Positions 15,473 through 24,572 of a DNA stretch of 54,628 bases are shown here, in pieces. The translations under genes and the position numbers were made by a program. How positions within the stretch are numbered: the first letter of the stretch is position 1; every line of letters begins with the position of its first letter. The notes under the pieces are model-generated. The model did no database searches. It was given only the letters and a program-made list of their open reading frames with translations, and was not told the DNA's origin. Origin of the DNA: CAZYBG01 sp964645155 (GTDB lineage Bacteria; Pseudomonadota; Alphaproteobacteria; Rhodobacterales; Rhodobacteraceae); NCBI GenBank assembly GCA_964645155.1, contig CAZYBG010000011.1:1-54628 (forward strand), read 5' to 3'.

Positions 15473-16909
15473 ATGACGGTGTCTGGCTACGGCGATCATG
15501 ACGCGCTCGGCCTGGCCGCGCTGGTGGCGACCGGCGCGGTGACGGCGGGCGAACTGCTGGACGAGGCGCTGGCGCGGGTCGAGCGGCTGAACCCGGCGAT
15601 CAACGCGGTGGTGCTTGTGCAGGAGGCGGCAGCCCGGCGGGCGATCGCCGGGGCGCTGCCCGCGGGGCCGTTCCGCGGGGTGCCGTTCCTGCTCAAGGAC
15701 CTCGGCGCCGAGGCGGTGGACTTCCCCTCGCACAACGGCTCGCGGCTGCTGATGAACACCCGTTACGACCGCGACAGCGCGATCTTCGAGCGGCTCCGCG
15801 CCAGCGGGCTTGTCACCTTCGGCCGTACCACCTCGCCCGAGGGCGGGATCGGGCCGGCGACCGAGGCGGCGGTCTATGGCGGGCCGACGCGCAACCCGTG
15901 GGACCTGTCGCGGACCTCGGGAGGGTCGTCCGGGGGCGCCGCAGCAGCGGTCGCGGCGGGGATCGTGCCGGCCGCGCACGGGTCGGACGGCGGCGGGTCG
16001 GTCCGCATCCCGGCATCGTCCTGCGGGCTTTTCGGCTTCAAGGCGACGCGGGCCCGGTTTCCCGACGGGCCGTATGCCGGCGAGGGCTGGGCAGGCATGG
16101 CGATCGACGGGTTTCTCACCCGGACCGTGCGCGATGCAGCGGCGCTGATGGACGCCTGCGCCGGGGCAGATCTCGGCGCGCCGTACTGGGCGCCGCCGCT
16201 GGCCGAAGGCTACGCCGCGGCGATCGCCCGGCCTCCCCCGCCGCTGCGCGTCGCGCTCTGCACGACGACCTTCGCCGGCGCACCGGTCGATCCCGAATGC
16301 CGCGAGGCCGCCGAGGATGCGGCGCGGCTCTTGGAGGACCTTGGCCACCGTGTCGAGGAGGCGCGGCCGGCGGCCGATCATTCCGGCATGCTGCGCGCCT
16401 GGACGACGATCGTCGCCTGCGGCACCGCGCTGGGCGTGCGGAGCGTGCTGCGGGGCCGTGCGCTGGAGCCCGGCGAGGTGGAGGGCGTCACGCGGGGCGC
16501 GGTCGCCCATGCCGAGGGGCTGAGCGGTGCCGACTACCTTGCCGCGGTCGGCCGCATCCATGGCTATGGCCGCCAGATGGCGGCCTTCTTCGAGGGCTTC
16601 GACATCCTCCTCTCGCCGACGCTGGCCGAGCCGCCGGCCGAGGTCGGGCGGTTCGCGCACATTGTCGAGGACTACGTGGCCTTCCGGATGGGCGCCGGCA
16701 TGGTGTTCGACTATTCGCCGTTCTGCGCGCCATTCAACGCCTCGGGCCAGCCGGCGGCCTCGGTGCCGCTGCACTGGACGGCCGGGGGGCTGCCGGTCGG
16801 GGTGCACCTGGCGGCCCGGTTCGGCGCCGACGAGGTCCTGATCGCGCTCTGCCGCCAGATCGAGCAGGCGCGGCCCTGGATCGACCGGCGGCCGCCGCTG
16901 GCACTCTAG
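15473..16909 (+). CDS. Amidase (amidase signature family), first copy
   Basis: This 478-residue hydrolase cleaves amide bonds with a Ser-cisSer-Lys triad. The lysine is in FLLKDLG (Lys75), the cis-serine in GGSSGG (Ser152) and the nucleophile in SDGGGSVRIP (Ser176). The length is normal for the family. It begins 3 nt after the RidA stop and lies 61 nt upstream of a PotABCD-type importer, so the imported solute may carry an amide it cleaves. Substrates of this family cannot be predicted from sequence. The GatA role is unlikely because GatB/GatC are absent and a second amidase lies in the same cluster. Confidence 0.92.
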   Translation: MTVSGYGDHDALGLAALVATGAVTAGELLDEALARVERLNPAINAVVLVQEAAARRAIAGALPAGPFRGVPFLLKDLGAEAVDFPSHNGSRLLMNTRYDRDSAIFERLRASGLVTFGRTTSPEGGIGPATEAAVYGGPTRNPWDLSRTSGGSSGGAAAAVAAGIVPAAHGSDGGGSVRIPASSCGLFGFKATRARFPDGPYAGEGWAGMAIDGFLTRTVRDAAALMDACAGADLGAPYWAPPLAEGYAAAIARPPPPLRVALCTTTFAGAPVDPECREAAEDAARLLEDLGHRVEEARPAADHSGMLRAWTTIVACGTALGVRSVLRGRALEPGEVEGVTRGAVAHAEGLSGADYLAAVGRIHGYGRQMAAFFEGFDILLSPTLAEPPAEVGRFAHIVEDYVAFRMGAGMVFDYSPFCAPFNASGQPAASVPLHWTAGGLPVGVHLAARFGADEVLIALCRQIEQARPWIDRRPPLAL

Positions 16910-16970
16910 CGGGGTTGCCAAGGCTGCACGCGCCGGCGCAGCATGGGCTGGCTGCTGATGGGGGAAGCGG

Positions 16971-18074
16971 GTGACTGACGGAACGGCGGTTGAGGCGCGC
17001 GGGGTCGTCAAGGTCTTCGGGCAGGGCGACGCGGGGCTGCGGGCGCTTAACGATGTCTCGGTCTCTATCCAGAGGGGCGAGTTCTTCACGTTGCTCGGAC
17101 CTTCGGGCTGCGGCAAGACCACGCTGCTGCGCTGCATCGCAGGGTTCGAGACGCCGACCGCCGGCGCCATCCTGCTCTCGGGGCGCGACATCACCGCGGC
17201 CCCGCCGAACCGCCGGCCGGTCAACACGGTGTTCCAGTCCTATGCGCTCTTTCCCCACCTGACCGTGGCACAGAATATCGGATTCGGACTGGAGATGATG
17301 GGCCGACCCCGGGCCGACGTGGCCGCCACGGTCGGAAAGATGCTGGAGCTGGTCAGGCTCGAGGCCTTTGCCGGGCGCCGGCCGCAGCAGCTGTCGGGCG
17401 GACAGCAGCAGCGCGTCGCGCTCGCCCGCGCGCTCGCGCCGGCGCCGGAGGTGCTGCTGCTCGACGAGCCTCTCTCGGCGCTCGACCTCAAGCTGCGCAA
17501 GGAGATGCAGGGCGAGCTGAAGCGCCTTCAGCACGAGACCGGGATCACGTTCGTCTTCGTGACCCACGACCAGGAAGAGGCGCTGACGATGTCGGACCGC
17601 GTCGGCGTGATGCGCGCGGGGCGGCTCCTCCAGGTCGGTCCGCCGCGCGAGATCTACAACCGCCCGGTCAACCGCTTCGTGGCGGATTTCATCGGCGAGA
17701 CGAACTTCCTGCTCGGACGGGTCGAGGGCGGCGCGATCCTGTTGGCATCGGGCGGGCGGATCAAGACCCCGGATCAGGTTCGGGGCTGGCCCACGGATCC
17801 GGGCCAGGGCGGCGCAGGGCGGGGCGAGGTCACGCTCGCCGTCCGTCCGGAGCAGGTCCGGATCGGGCCGCAGGGCGAACCGGGAAGCCTGCCTGCCACC
17901 GTGTCCGACACCGTCTATTTCGGCACCGACACGCATTGCCACCTGCGGCTCGGGGACGGGACCGAGATCGTCGCTCGGCTGCAGTCGCCGCCCTCGGGCG
18001 ATGTCGGCCTTGCGCGGGGCGCCGAGGTCGGCGTGCACTTCGCGGAAGGCGCGGTGCAGGTACTGGGGGATTGA
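16971..18074 (+). CDS. ABC transporter ATPase, PotA-like (polyamine/opine class)
   Basis: This is a 367-residue importer ATPase with a C-terminal TOBE regulatory domain. Walker A is GPSGCGKTT (residues 43-51), the signature is LSGGQQQR (141-148), and Walker B is LLLDEPLSALD with VTHDQEEAL downstream. The start is GTG at 16971, with GGGGAAGCGG just before it. It opens the operon ATPase, permease, permease, binding protein. The order and sequence match spermidine/putrescine-type systems; the actual ligand may be another cationic amine. Confidence 0.93.
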   Translation: MTDGTAVEARGVVKVFGQGDAGLRALNDVSVSIQRGEFFTLLGPSGCGKTTLLRCIAGFETPTAGAILLSGRDITAAPPNRRPVNTVFQSYALFPHLTVAQNIGFGLEMMGRPRADVAATVGKMLELVRLEAFAGRRPQQLSGGQQQRVALARALAPAPEVLLLDEPLSALDLKLRKEMQGELKRLQHETGITFVFVTHDQEEALTMSDRVGVMRAGRLLQVGPPREIYNRPVNRFVADFIGETNFLLGRVEGGAILLASGGRIKTPDQVRGWPTDPGQGGAGRGEVTLAVRPEQVRIGPQGEPGSLPATVSDTVYFGTDTHCHLRLGDGTEIVARLQSPPSGDVGLARGAEVGVHFAEGAVQVLGD

Positions 18075-18076
18075 GG

Positions 18077-18988
18077 ATGGCTGCGGGTGGCGAGGCGGCG
18101 CGGGCGAGGCAGCGGGCGCGGACCGGCTGGCTCCTCTCGACCCCGGCGCTTGCGCTCCTTCTGATCGGTGCCTCAGGGCCGCTGCTGATCGTTGTCGTCT
18201 ATTCGTTCCTGACGCCGGGCGAATACGGCAACGTGGTCTGGGACTTCTCGCTCGACGGCTGGTTCCGCGTGTTCCTCGAGCGCGACATCTTCGACGGCAC
18301 GGTCAGCGCGGCGGACGCGCATCTGACGATCTTCTGGCGCAGCGTGAAGCTGTCGCTCCTTACCACGCTCATCACCTTTGTACTGGGTCTGCCGACCGCC
18401 TGGTTCATCGCCACCCGACCGCCGCAGCAGCGGGCGATGTGGCTGTTCCTCATCACCATACCGTTCTGGACCAACCTCCTGATCCGGACCTTCGCGATCA
18501 TGGAGGTGATCCGCAACGAGGGGATCCTGAACAGCGCGCTGGTCTGGTCGGGCGTGATCGACGCTCCGATCCAGATCGTCTTCACCGAGACGGCGGTGCT
18601 GATCGGCATGGCCTATGTCTACCTGCCGCTGATGGTGCTGCCGCTCTACGCCGCGATCGACCGGTTCGACTTCCGCCTGATCGAGGCCGGCTACGACCTC
18701 TATGCAAGTCGCTGGCGCGTGCTGCGCCGGGTGATACTGCCGATCATCCGGCCGGGCATCGTCGCGGGGTCGATCCTCGTCTTCGTCCCGTCGCTCGGCG
18801 CCTATGTCACGCCGCGAGTGCTCGGCGGCGGCAAGCAGATGATGATCGGCAACTTCATCGAGCTGCAGTTCGGCCAGGGCCGCAACTGGCCGCTGGGCGC
18901 GGCGCTGTCGATGCTGCTGCTGATGATCGTGCTCGGGGCGCTGCTGGTCTATGTGCGGGCGACGACGCCGGAGGACCGCGATGGCTGA
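18077..18988 (+). CDS. ABC transporter permease, PotB-like
   Basis: This is a 303-residue inner-membrane permease with about six helices. The EAA loop is IEAGYDLYASRWRVLRRVIL, near residue 205. The ATG at 18077 starts 3 nt after the ATPase stop, with GAGG in front. The large periplasmic insertion after the first helix (GEYGNVVWDFSLDGWFRVFL) is typical of PotB. It overlaps the next permease gene by 8 nt. Confidence 0.93.
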   Translation: MAAGGEAARARQRARTGWLLSTPALALLLIGASGPLLIVVVYSFLTPGEYGNVVWDFSLDGWFRVFLERDIFDGTVSAADAHLTIFWRSVKLSLLTTLITFVLGLPTAWFIATRPPQQRAMWLFLITIPFWTNLLIRTFAIMEVIRNEGILNSALVWSGVIDAPIQIVFTETAVLIGMAYVYLPLMVLPLYAAIDRFDFRLIEAGYDLYASRWRVLRRVILPIIRPGIVAGSILVFVPSLGAYVTPRVLGGGKQMMIGNFIELQFGQGRNWPLGAALSMLLLMIVLGALLVYVRATTPEDRDG

Positions 18989-19856
18989 GACGTCCGCCCC
19001 GGGCACGCCCGCCGCCCCCGCCCCGGCGCCCGCAGGCGTCGCCGCGGTCCGCCGCGCGGTGCGGCCCTTCTCGGTCACCGCCCTGCCCGGCTTCACCGCG
19101 GTCGCCATCGCGGTCTTCGTGATGCTCTACCTGCCGATCTTCACGCTGGTAGCCTATTCGTTCAACGATTCCACCTCGATCTCGATCTGGGGCGGGTTCT
19201 CGCTGCGCTGGTACCGCGACGCGTGGGAAAACGACGTGGTGCAGGGGGCGGCGGTGCGGTCGCTGGTGATCGCCACCTGCGCCTCGCTGATCGCGACCAG
19301 CGTCGCGACGATGGCGGCGCTGGGAACCACCCGGCGCGGCAGGTTCCGGGGCCAGACGCTGATCTACGTGCTGATCAACCAGCCGCTGATGGTGCCCGAG
19401 ATCGTGACTGCGGTGGCGCTGCTGATCTTCTTCGCGGCGATCAAGGTCGCGACCGGGTATCAGGGGCTCGGCTACCTGATCCTCGCCCACTCGGCCTTCT
19501 GCGTGCCCTTCGCCTACCTGCCGATCCGGGCGCGGCTGGAAGGGATGGACCTGACGCTGGAGACGGCGGCGGCCGATCTCTATGCCACGCCCTGGCAGAC
19601 CTTCCGGCGGATCACGCTGCCGCTGATGGCGCCCGGCATCGTGGCGGGCGCCATGCTTGCCTTCGTGATCTCGCTCGACGACGTCATCATCACGGAGTTT
19701 GTGAAATCGGCCGGGCAGGATACGCTGCCGACCTACATGCTCGGCCAGTTGCGCCGGGCGATCACGCCCGAGGTCAACGCGATCTCGACCGCGCTTCTTG
19801 CGGTCACGGTCGTCATCCTCACGGCGTTCTTCCTGCTCACCAGAAAGCGGGGCTGA
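18981..19856 (+). CDS. ABC transporter permease, PotC-like
   Basis: This is a 291-residue permease partner of the PotB-like protein. An unusual Pro/Ala-rich cytoplasmic leader (about residues 5-18) precedes the first helix. The phrase YSFNDSTSISIWGGFSLRWY and the EAA loop (AAADLYATPWQTFRRITLPL) identify the PotC class. The ATG at 18981 overlaps the previous stop by 8 nt and has GGAGGACCGC in front, a good ribosome site that decides this start over one 30 nt upstream. Confidence 0.93.
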   Translation: MAETSAPGTPAAPAPAPAGVAAVRRAVRPFSVTALPGFTAVAIAVFVMLYLPIFTLVAYSFNDSTSISIWGGFSLRWYRDAWENDVVQGAAVRSLVIATCASLIATSVATMAALGTTRRGRFRGQTLIYVLINQPLMVPEIVTAVALLIFFAAIKVATGYQGLGYLILAHSAFCVPFAYLPIRARLEGMDLTLETAAADLYATPWQTFRRITLPLMAPGIVAGAMLAFVISLDDVIITEFVKSAGQDTLPTYMLGQLRRAITPEVNAISTALLAVTVVILTAFFLLTRKRG

Positions 19857-19892
19857 ACCCCGCCGACGACAACCGACAAGGAGAAAGACGAG

Positions 19893-20918
19893 ATGAGAAA
19901 GATCCTGATGACCTCGGTGGCGCTGACCGGCATCGCCTTCTCGGCGCAGGCCGAGGGGGTGCTGAACCTCTACAACTGGGGCAACTACACGAGCCCCGAG
20001 ATGATCGAGAAGTTCGAGGCCGCGACCGGCATCGACGTGACGATCACCGACTACGATTCGAACGACACCGCGCTCGCCAAGGTCGAGGCGGGCGGGCATG
20101 GCTTCGACCTCGTCGTGCCGTCGGCCAACTACGTGCCTATCTGGGTCGAGAAGGGCCTCATCGTCGAGCTCGACCAGTCGAGGTTCTCGAACTTCGGCAA
20201 CATCGCGCCCGAATGGATGGACGTGGCCTGGGACCCGGGCCGGAAGTTCACCATCCCGTGGCAGTGGGGCACGACCGGCGTCGCGGTCAACACCTCGGTC
20301 TACTCGGGCGACATCAACACCTCGGACATCTTCCTGAACCCGCCCGACGAGCTGAAGGGCAAGGTCAACGTCGTGCCCGAGATGAACGACGTGATTGCAC
20401 TTGCCATCTTCCACGCCGGCGGCGAGGCCTGCACCGAGGATCTCGAGGTGCTGCGCAAGGTCCGCGACAACCTGATGGCCGCCAAGCCCCACTGGATCAG
20501 CATGGATTACGGCGCGACGGAAAAGCTTTCCACGAACGACTGGGCGGCCTCGGTCAACTGGAACGGCTCGACGATGCGCGCGCGGCTCGCCAACCCGCCG
20601 GTCGCCTACGGCTATCCGCGCGAGGGCTATCCGCTCTGGATGGATTCCGTCGCGCTCCTCGCCGACGCGCAGAACGTGGACAACGCCTATGCCTTCCTTG
20701 ACTTCATCATGGAGCCGGAGAACGCGGCGATGATCTCGGACTTCGCGAAATACGCCAACGGCATCGCCGGGTCCGAGGAGTTCATGCCGGACGAGATGCG
20801 GACGGCACCCGAGGTGGTGGTGCCCGAGGACTTCAAGGCCGCCGGGCGGTTCCTGCCCACCTGCCCGTCCTCGGCGACTGAGCTCTACACCGCGATCTGG
20901 ACGGAACTGCAGAAGTGA
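19893..20918 (+). CDS. ABC substrate-binding protein, PotD/PotF-like
   Basis: This is a 341-residue periplasmic binding protein. The signal peptide is residues 1-20, ending AQA before EGVLNLYNWGNYTSPEMIEK, the hallmark start of the spermidine/putrescine-binding group. An AAGGAG-type ribosome site lies upstream of the ATG. It recognises the solute for the PotABC-like transporter encoded just before it. The ligand-binding acidic residues cannot be assigned with confidence, so polyamine is a family-level guess. A strong hairpin follows the gene at 20969-20989. Confidence 0.93.
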   Translation: MRKILMTSVALTGIAFSAQAEGVLNLYNWGNYTSPEMIEKFEAATGIDVTITDYDSNDTALAKVEAGGHGFDLVVPSANYVPIWVEKGLIVELDQSRFSNFGNIAPEWMDVAWDPGRKFTIPWQWGTTGVAVNTSVYSGDINTSDIFLNPPDELKGKVNVVPEMNDVIALAIFHAGGEACTEDLEVLRKVRDNLMAAKPHWISMDYGATEKLSTNDWAASVNWNGSTMRARLANPPVAYGYPREGYPLWMDSVALLADAQNVDNAYAFLDFIMEPENAAMISDFAKYANGIAGSEEFMPDEMRTAPEVVVPEDFKAAGRFLPTCPSSATELYTAIWTELQK

Positions 20919-20968
20919 TGGCTTCGGCCCGCCCGAGGGGAGCCGACCGGGGGCGGGCCGACCGGAAC

Positions 20969-20989
20969 GGGGGAGGCGCGGCCTCCCCC
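20969..20989 (+). terminator. Rho-independent-type hairpin after the PotD-like gene
   Basis: GGGGGAGGC (20969-20977) pairs perfectly with GCCTCCCCC (20981-20989) around a GCG loop. A TTTTT run lies at 21007-21011. The surrounding CCCCCGGACCCCC...GGGATATTTTTGAA layout resembles an intergenic motif common in Rhodobacterales genomes. It probably ends or attenuates the importer transcript before the second amidase. Confidence 0.65.
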
Positions 20990-22501
20990 GGACCCCCTTC
21001 GGGATATTTTTGAAACGGGGAAGAGGCCGGGCATGTCGATTGCCGATCTCTCCGCCACGGCCCTCTCGGACCTGGTCCGGCACCGGGAGGTGTCATGCGG
21101 CGAGGTCATGGCCGCGTTCCTCGACCGGATCGAGAGCCGCAACCCGGCAATCAACGCGATCGTGGCGCTGCGTCCGCGGGCCGACCTTCTGGCCGAAGCG
21201 GAGCAGGCCGACCGGCTGGAGCCGCGCGGCTGGCTGCACGGCCTGCCGCTCGCGGTGAAGGACCTGGCCGCTACGGCCGGCATCGTGACCACCTGGGGCT
21301 CGCCGCTTCACGCGGGCTTCGTGCCGGAGGCGGACGATATCCTGCCGGCGCGGCTGCGCGCGGCGGGCGCGATCCTGATCGGCAAGACCAATGCGCCCGA
21401 ATTCGGGCTCGGCAGCCATACGTTCAACGAGGTCTACGGCACGACGCGCAACCCCTACGATCCGGCATGCTCGGCCGGCGGGTCGTCGGGCGGCGCGGCG
21501 GCGGCGCTGGCCGCGCGGATGCTGCCGGTCGCCGACGGGTCCGACATGATGGGCTCGCTCAGGAACCCCGCGGCGTTCTGCAACGTCTATGGTTTCCGCC
21601 CGTCGTTCGGCCTCGTCCCGGCCGATCCGGACGGCGACGTGTTCCTTCACCAGCTCGCCACCGACGGGCCGATGGGCCGCACGGTCGAGGACGTGGCGCG
21701 GCTGCTCGAGACGCTCGCCGGCCCCGACCCGCGGGTGCCGCACGGCATCCTGGCGGAGCCCTATGCCGAGGGCCTCGACGTCGAGATGGCCGGCTGCCGG
21801 ATCGGCTGGCTCGGCGACTGGGGCGGCGCCTTCCCGACCGAAGCGGGCATCCTGCCGGCCTGCGAGGCGGCGCTCGCGACGTTCCACGACCTCGGCTGCA
21901 GCGTCGTGCCGGTCGCACCGCCCTTCCCCGCCGACGCGCTCTGGGAGAGCTGGACCACGCTGCGGTCCTGGGCGGTCGCGGCGCGGCTCGGCCCGCTGCT
22001 CGATGCGCACGGCCGGGACCGGCTGAAGCCCGAGGCGGTGTGGGAGGTGGAGCGCGGCCTCGCCCTCGACGCGATGGAAGTGCACCGGGCAAGTGTGGTC
22101 CGCTCGGCCTGGTATGCCTGCCTCGCCGGCCTCTTCGAGCACCACGACGCGCTGGCCCTTCCCGCCGCGCAGGTCTGGCCGTTCCCCGCCGACCGGCGCT
22201 GGCCGCGCGAGATCGCGGGCCGGGCGATGGATACCTACCATCGCTGGATGGAGGTCGTGGTGCCGGTCAGCCTTGCAGGACTTCCCTGCCTTGCCGTGCC
22301 GGCGGGCTTTGGCGCGGCCGGCCTGCCGACCGGCATTCAGGTCTTCGGACCGCGTGGCGCCGACCGGGCCATCCTGCGGCTGGGCCAGGCCTATCACCGC
22401 GCGACCGACTGGCCCGAGCGGGGGGCCCCCGCCCTGCCCCGGGCCCTCGCCGCAGCGGGGGCCGTTTCGGAGCAAGTGGCCCGCGGCACGGCGGGCGCCG
22501 C

Positions 22502-23368
<867 letters not shown>

Positions 23369-23381
23369 CGGCTCCCCCCTC

Positions 23382-23401
23382 GCGGCCGCTGCGGCGGCCG
23401 C
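23382..23401. repeat. Self-complementary palindrome between aguB and mnmH
   Basis: Two GCGGCCGC octamers (23382-23389 and 23394-23401) flank TGCG, giving a stable 8-9 bp cruciform/hairpin in the 118-nt divergent intergenic region. Its role is unknown; it may simply reflect base composition. Confidence 0.5.
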
Positions 23402-23486
23402 GGCAGCGCTGATCCTGCACCGCCGCGCGGCGGGCGTCACCACCGTCGGGTCTTTCGCGACCCGCCGCCCGGCGCTATGACGCGCC

Positions 23487-24563
23487 ATGCCGCTCACCCT
23501 GACCAGCCTCGCCGATCCGCGGACGCTCGGCTTCGACGAGGTGATCGACGTGCGCTCGCCCGCCGAGTTTGCCGAGGATCACCTGCCGGGCGCGGTGAAC
23601 CTGCCGGTGCTCGACGATGCCGAGCGCGCCCGCGTCGGCACGGTCTACGTGCAGGACAGCCGTTTCCTCGCCCGCCGGATCGGCGCGGCGCTGGTGGCGC
23701 GCAACGCCGCGCGGCATCTGGAAGGACATCTGGCGGGGAAGGGACCGGGCTACCGGCCGCTCGTCTACTGCTGGCGCGGCGGCCAGCGGTCGGGCGCGTT
23801 CGCGACGATCCTCGGCCAGATCGGCTGGCGGGTCGAGACGCTGGCAGGCGGCTACCGCAGCTATCGCCGGCTGGTTCAGCAGGCGCTCTACGACGCGCCG
23901 TTTCCCGCACCCGTCATCCTGCTCGACGGCAACACCGGCAGCGCCAAGACCGAGCTTCTTGCGCATCTCGCGGGCGCGGGCCTGCAGGTCATCGACCTCG
24001 AGGGCATCGCCAACCACCGTGGCTCGCTCTTCGGGGCACGGCCGGGCGGGCAGCCCTCGCAGAAGGCATTCGAGAGCGCGCTGGCAGCGGCCGCCGCGGC
24101 GCTCGACCCCACGCGGCCGGTGATCGTCGAGGCCGAAAGCTCCAAGATCGGCGACCGGGTGGTGCCGCCGACGATCTGGGCGGCGATGCGGGCCGCGCCT
24201 CGGATCGAGCTGCGCGCGCCGCTCGACGTTCGCGCCGGCTATCTCACGCGGGCCTATGCCGACATGGCCGAGGATTGCCCGGCCTTCGCCGCGGTGCTCG
24301 ACGCCCTGCGCCCCTATCACGCGGCGGAGCGGGTGGCGGACTGGCACCGCCTGCTTGCCGCGGGCGACCTGGTGGCGCTTGCGGGGGCGCTGATGGCCGA
24401 GCACTACGACCCCCGCTACGCCAAGCACCGGGCGCGGGCGGGGCCGGCCCAGGCGACGGTGGCGATCGACGACCTGGCCCCGCCCGGGCTTGCGGCCGCG
24501 GCGGCGCGGATTGCCGCGCTCGTCGACCGGCTGGCGGCCCCGAGGGCGGCCGGAACCGGCTGA
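23487..24563 (+). CDS. mnmH: tRNA 2-selenouridine(34) synthase
   Basis: This is a 358-residue enzyme (SelU/YbbB) that replaces sulfur by selenium in 2-thiouridine at the wobble position of certain tRNAs, using selenophosphate. An N-terminal rhodanese domain has the active cysteine in YCWRGGQRS (Cys95). A P-loop domain follows with GNTGSAKT (148-155). Length and domain order match the family. The selenophosphate synthetase gene is the convergent neighbour 9 nt away, which supplies the selenium donor. Confidence 0.95.
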   Translation: MPLTLTSLADPRTLGFDEVIDVRSPAEFAEDHLPGAVNLPVLDDAERARVGTVYVQDSRFLARRIGAALVARNAARHLEGHLAGKGPGYRPLVYCWRGGQRSGAFATILGQIGWRVETLAGGYRSYRRLVQQALYDAPFPAPVILLDGNTGSAKTELLAHLAGAGLQVIDLEGIANHRGSLFGARPGGQPSQKAFESALAAAAAALDPTRPVIVEAESSKIGDRVVPPTIWAAMRAAPRIELRAPLDVRAGYLTRAYADMAEDCPAFAAVLDALRPYHAAERVADWHRLLAAGDLVALAGALMAEHYDPRYAKHRARAGPAQATVAIDDLAPPGLAAAAARIAALVDRLAAPRAAGTG

Positions 24564-24572
24564 CCGCCGGGG

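Noticed and set aside
15473..16909. Amidase as GatA of the amidotransferase complex
   Set aside because: No gatB or gatC nearby, it is coupled to RidA and an importer, and the sequence lacks GatA-specific features.
16971..18074. An Fe3+ (FbpC-type) rather than amine importer
   Set aside because: The binding protein has the LYNWGNY motif of the polyamine group and two separate permeases of PotB/PotC type follow.
18855..21083. A 742-codon minus-strand open frame across the PotC and PotD-like genes
   Set aside because: Shadow of the real plus-strand genes; Arg/Asp/His-rich composition and no family resemblance.
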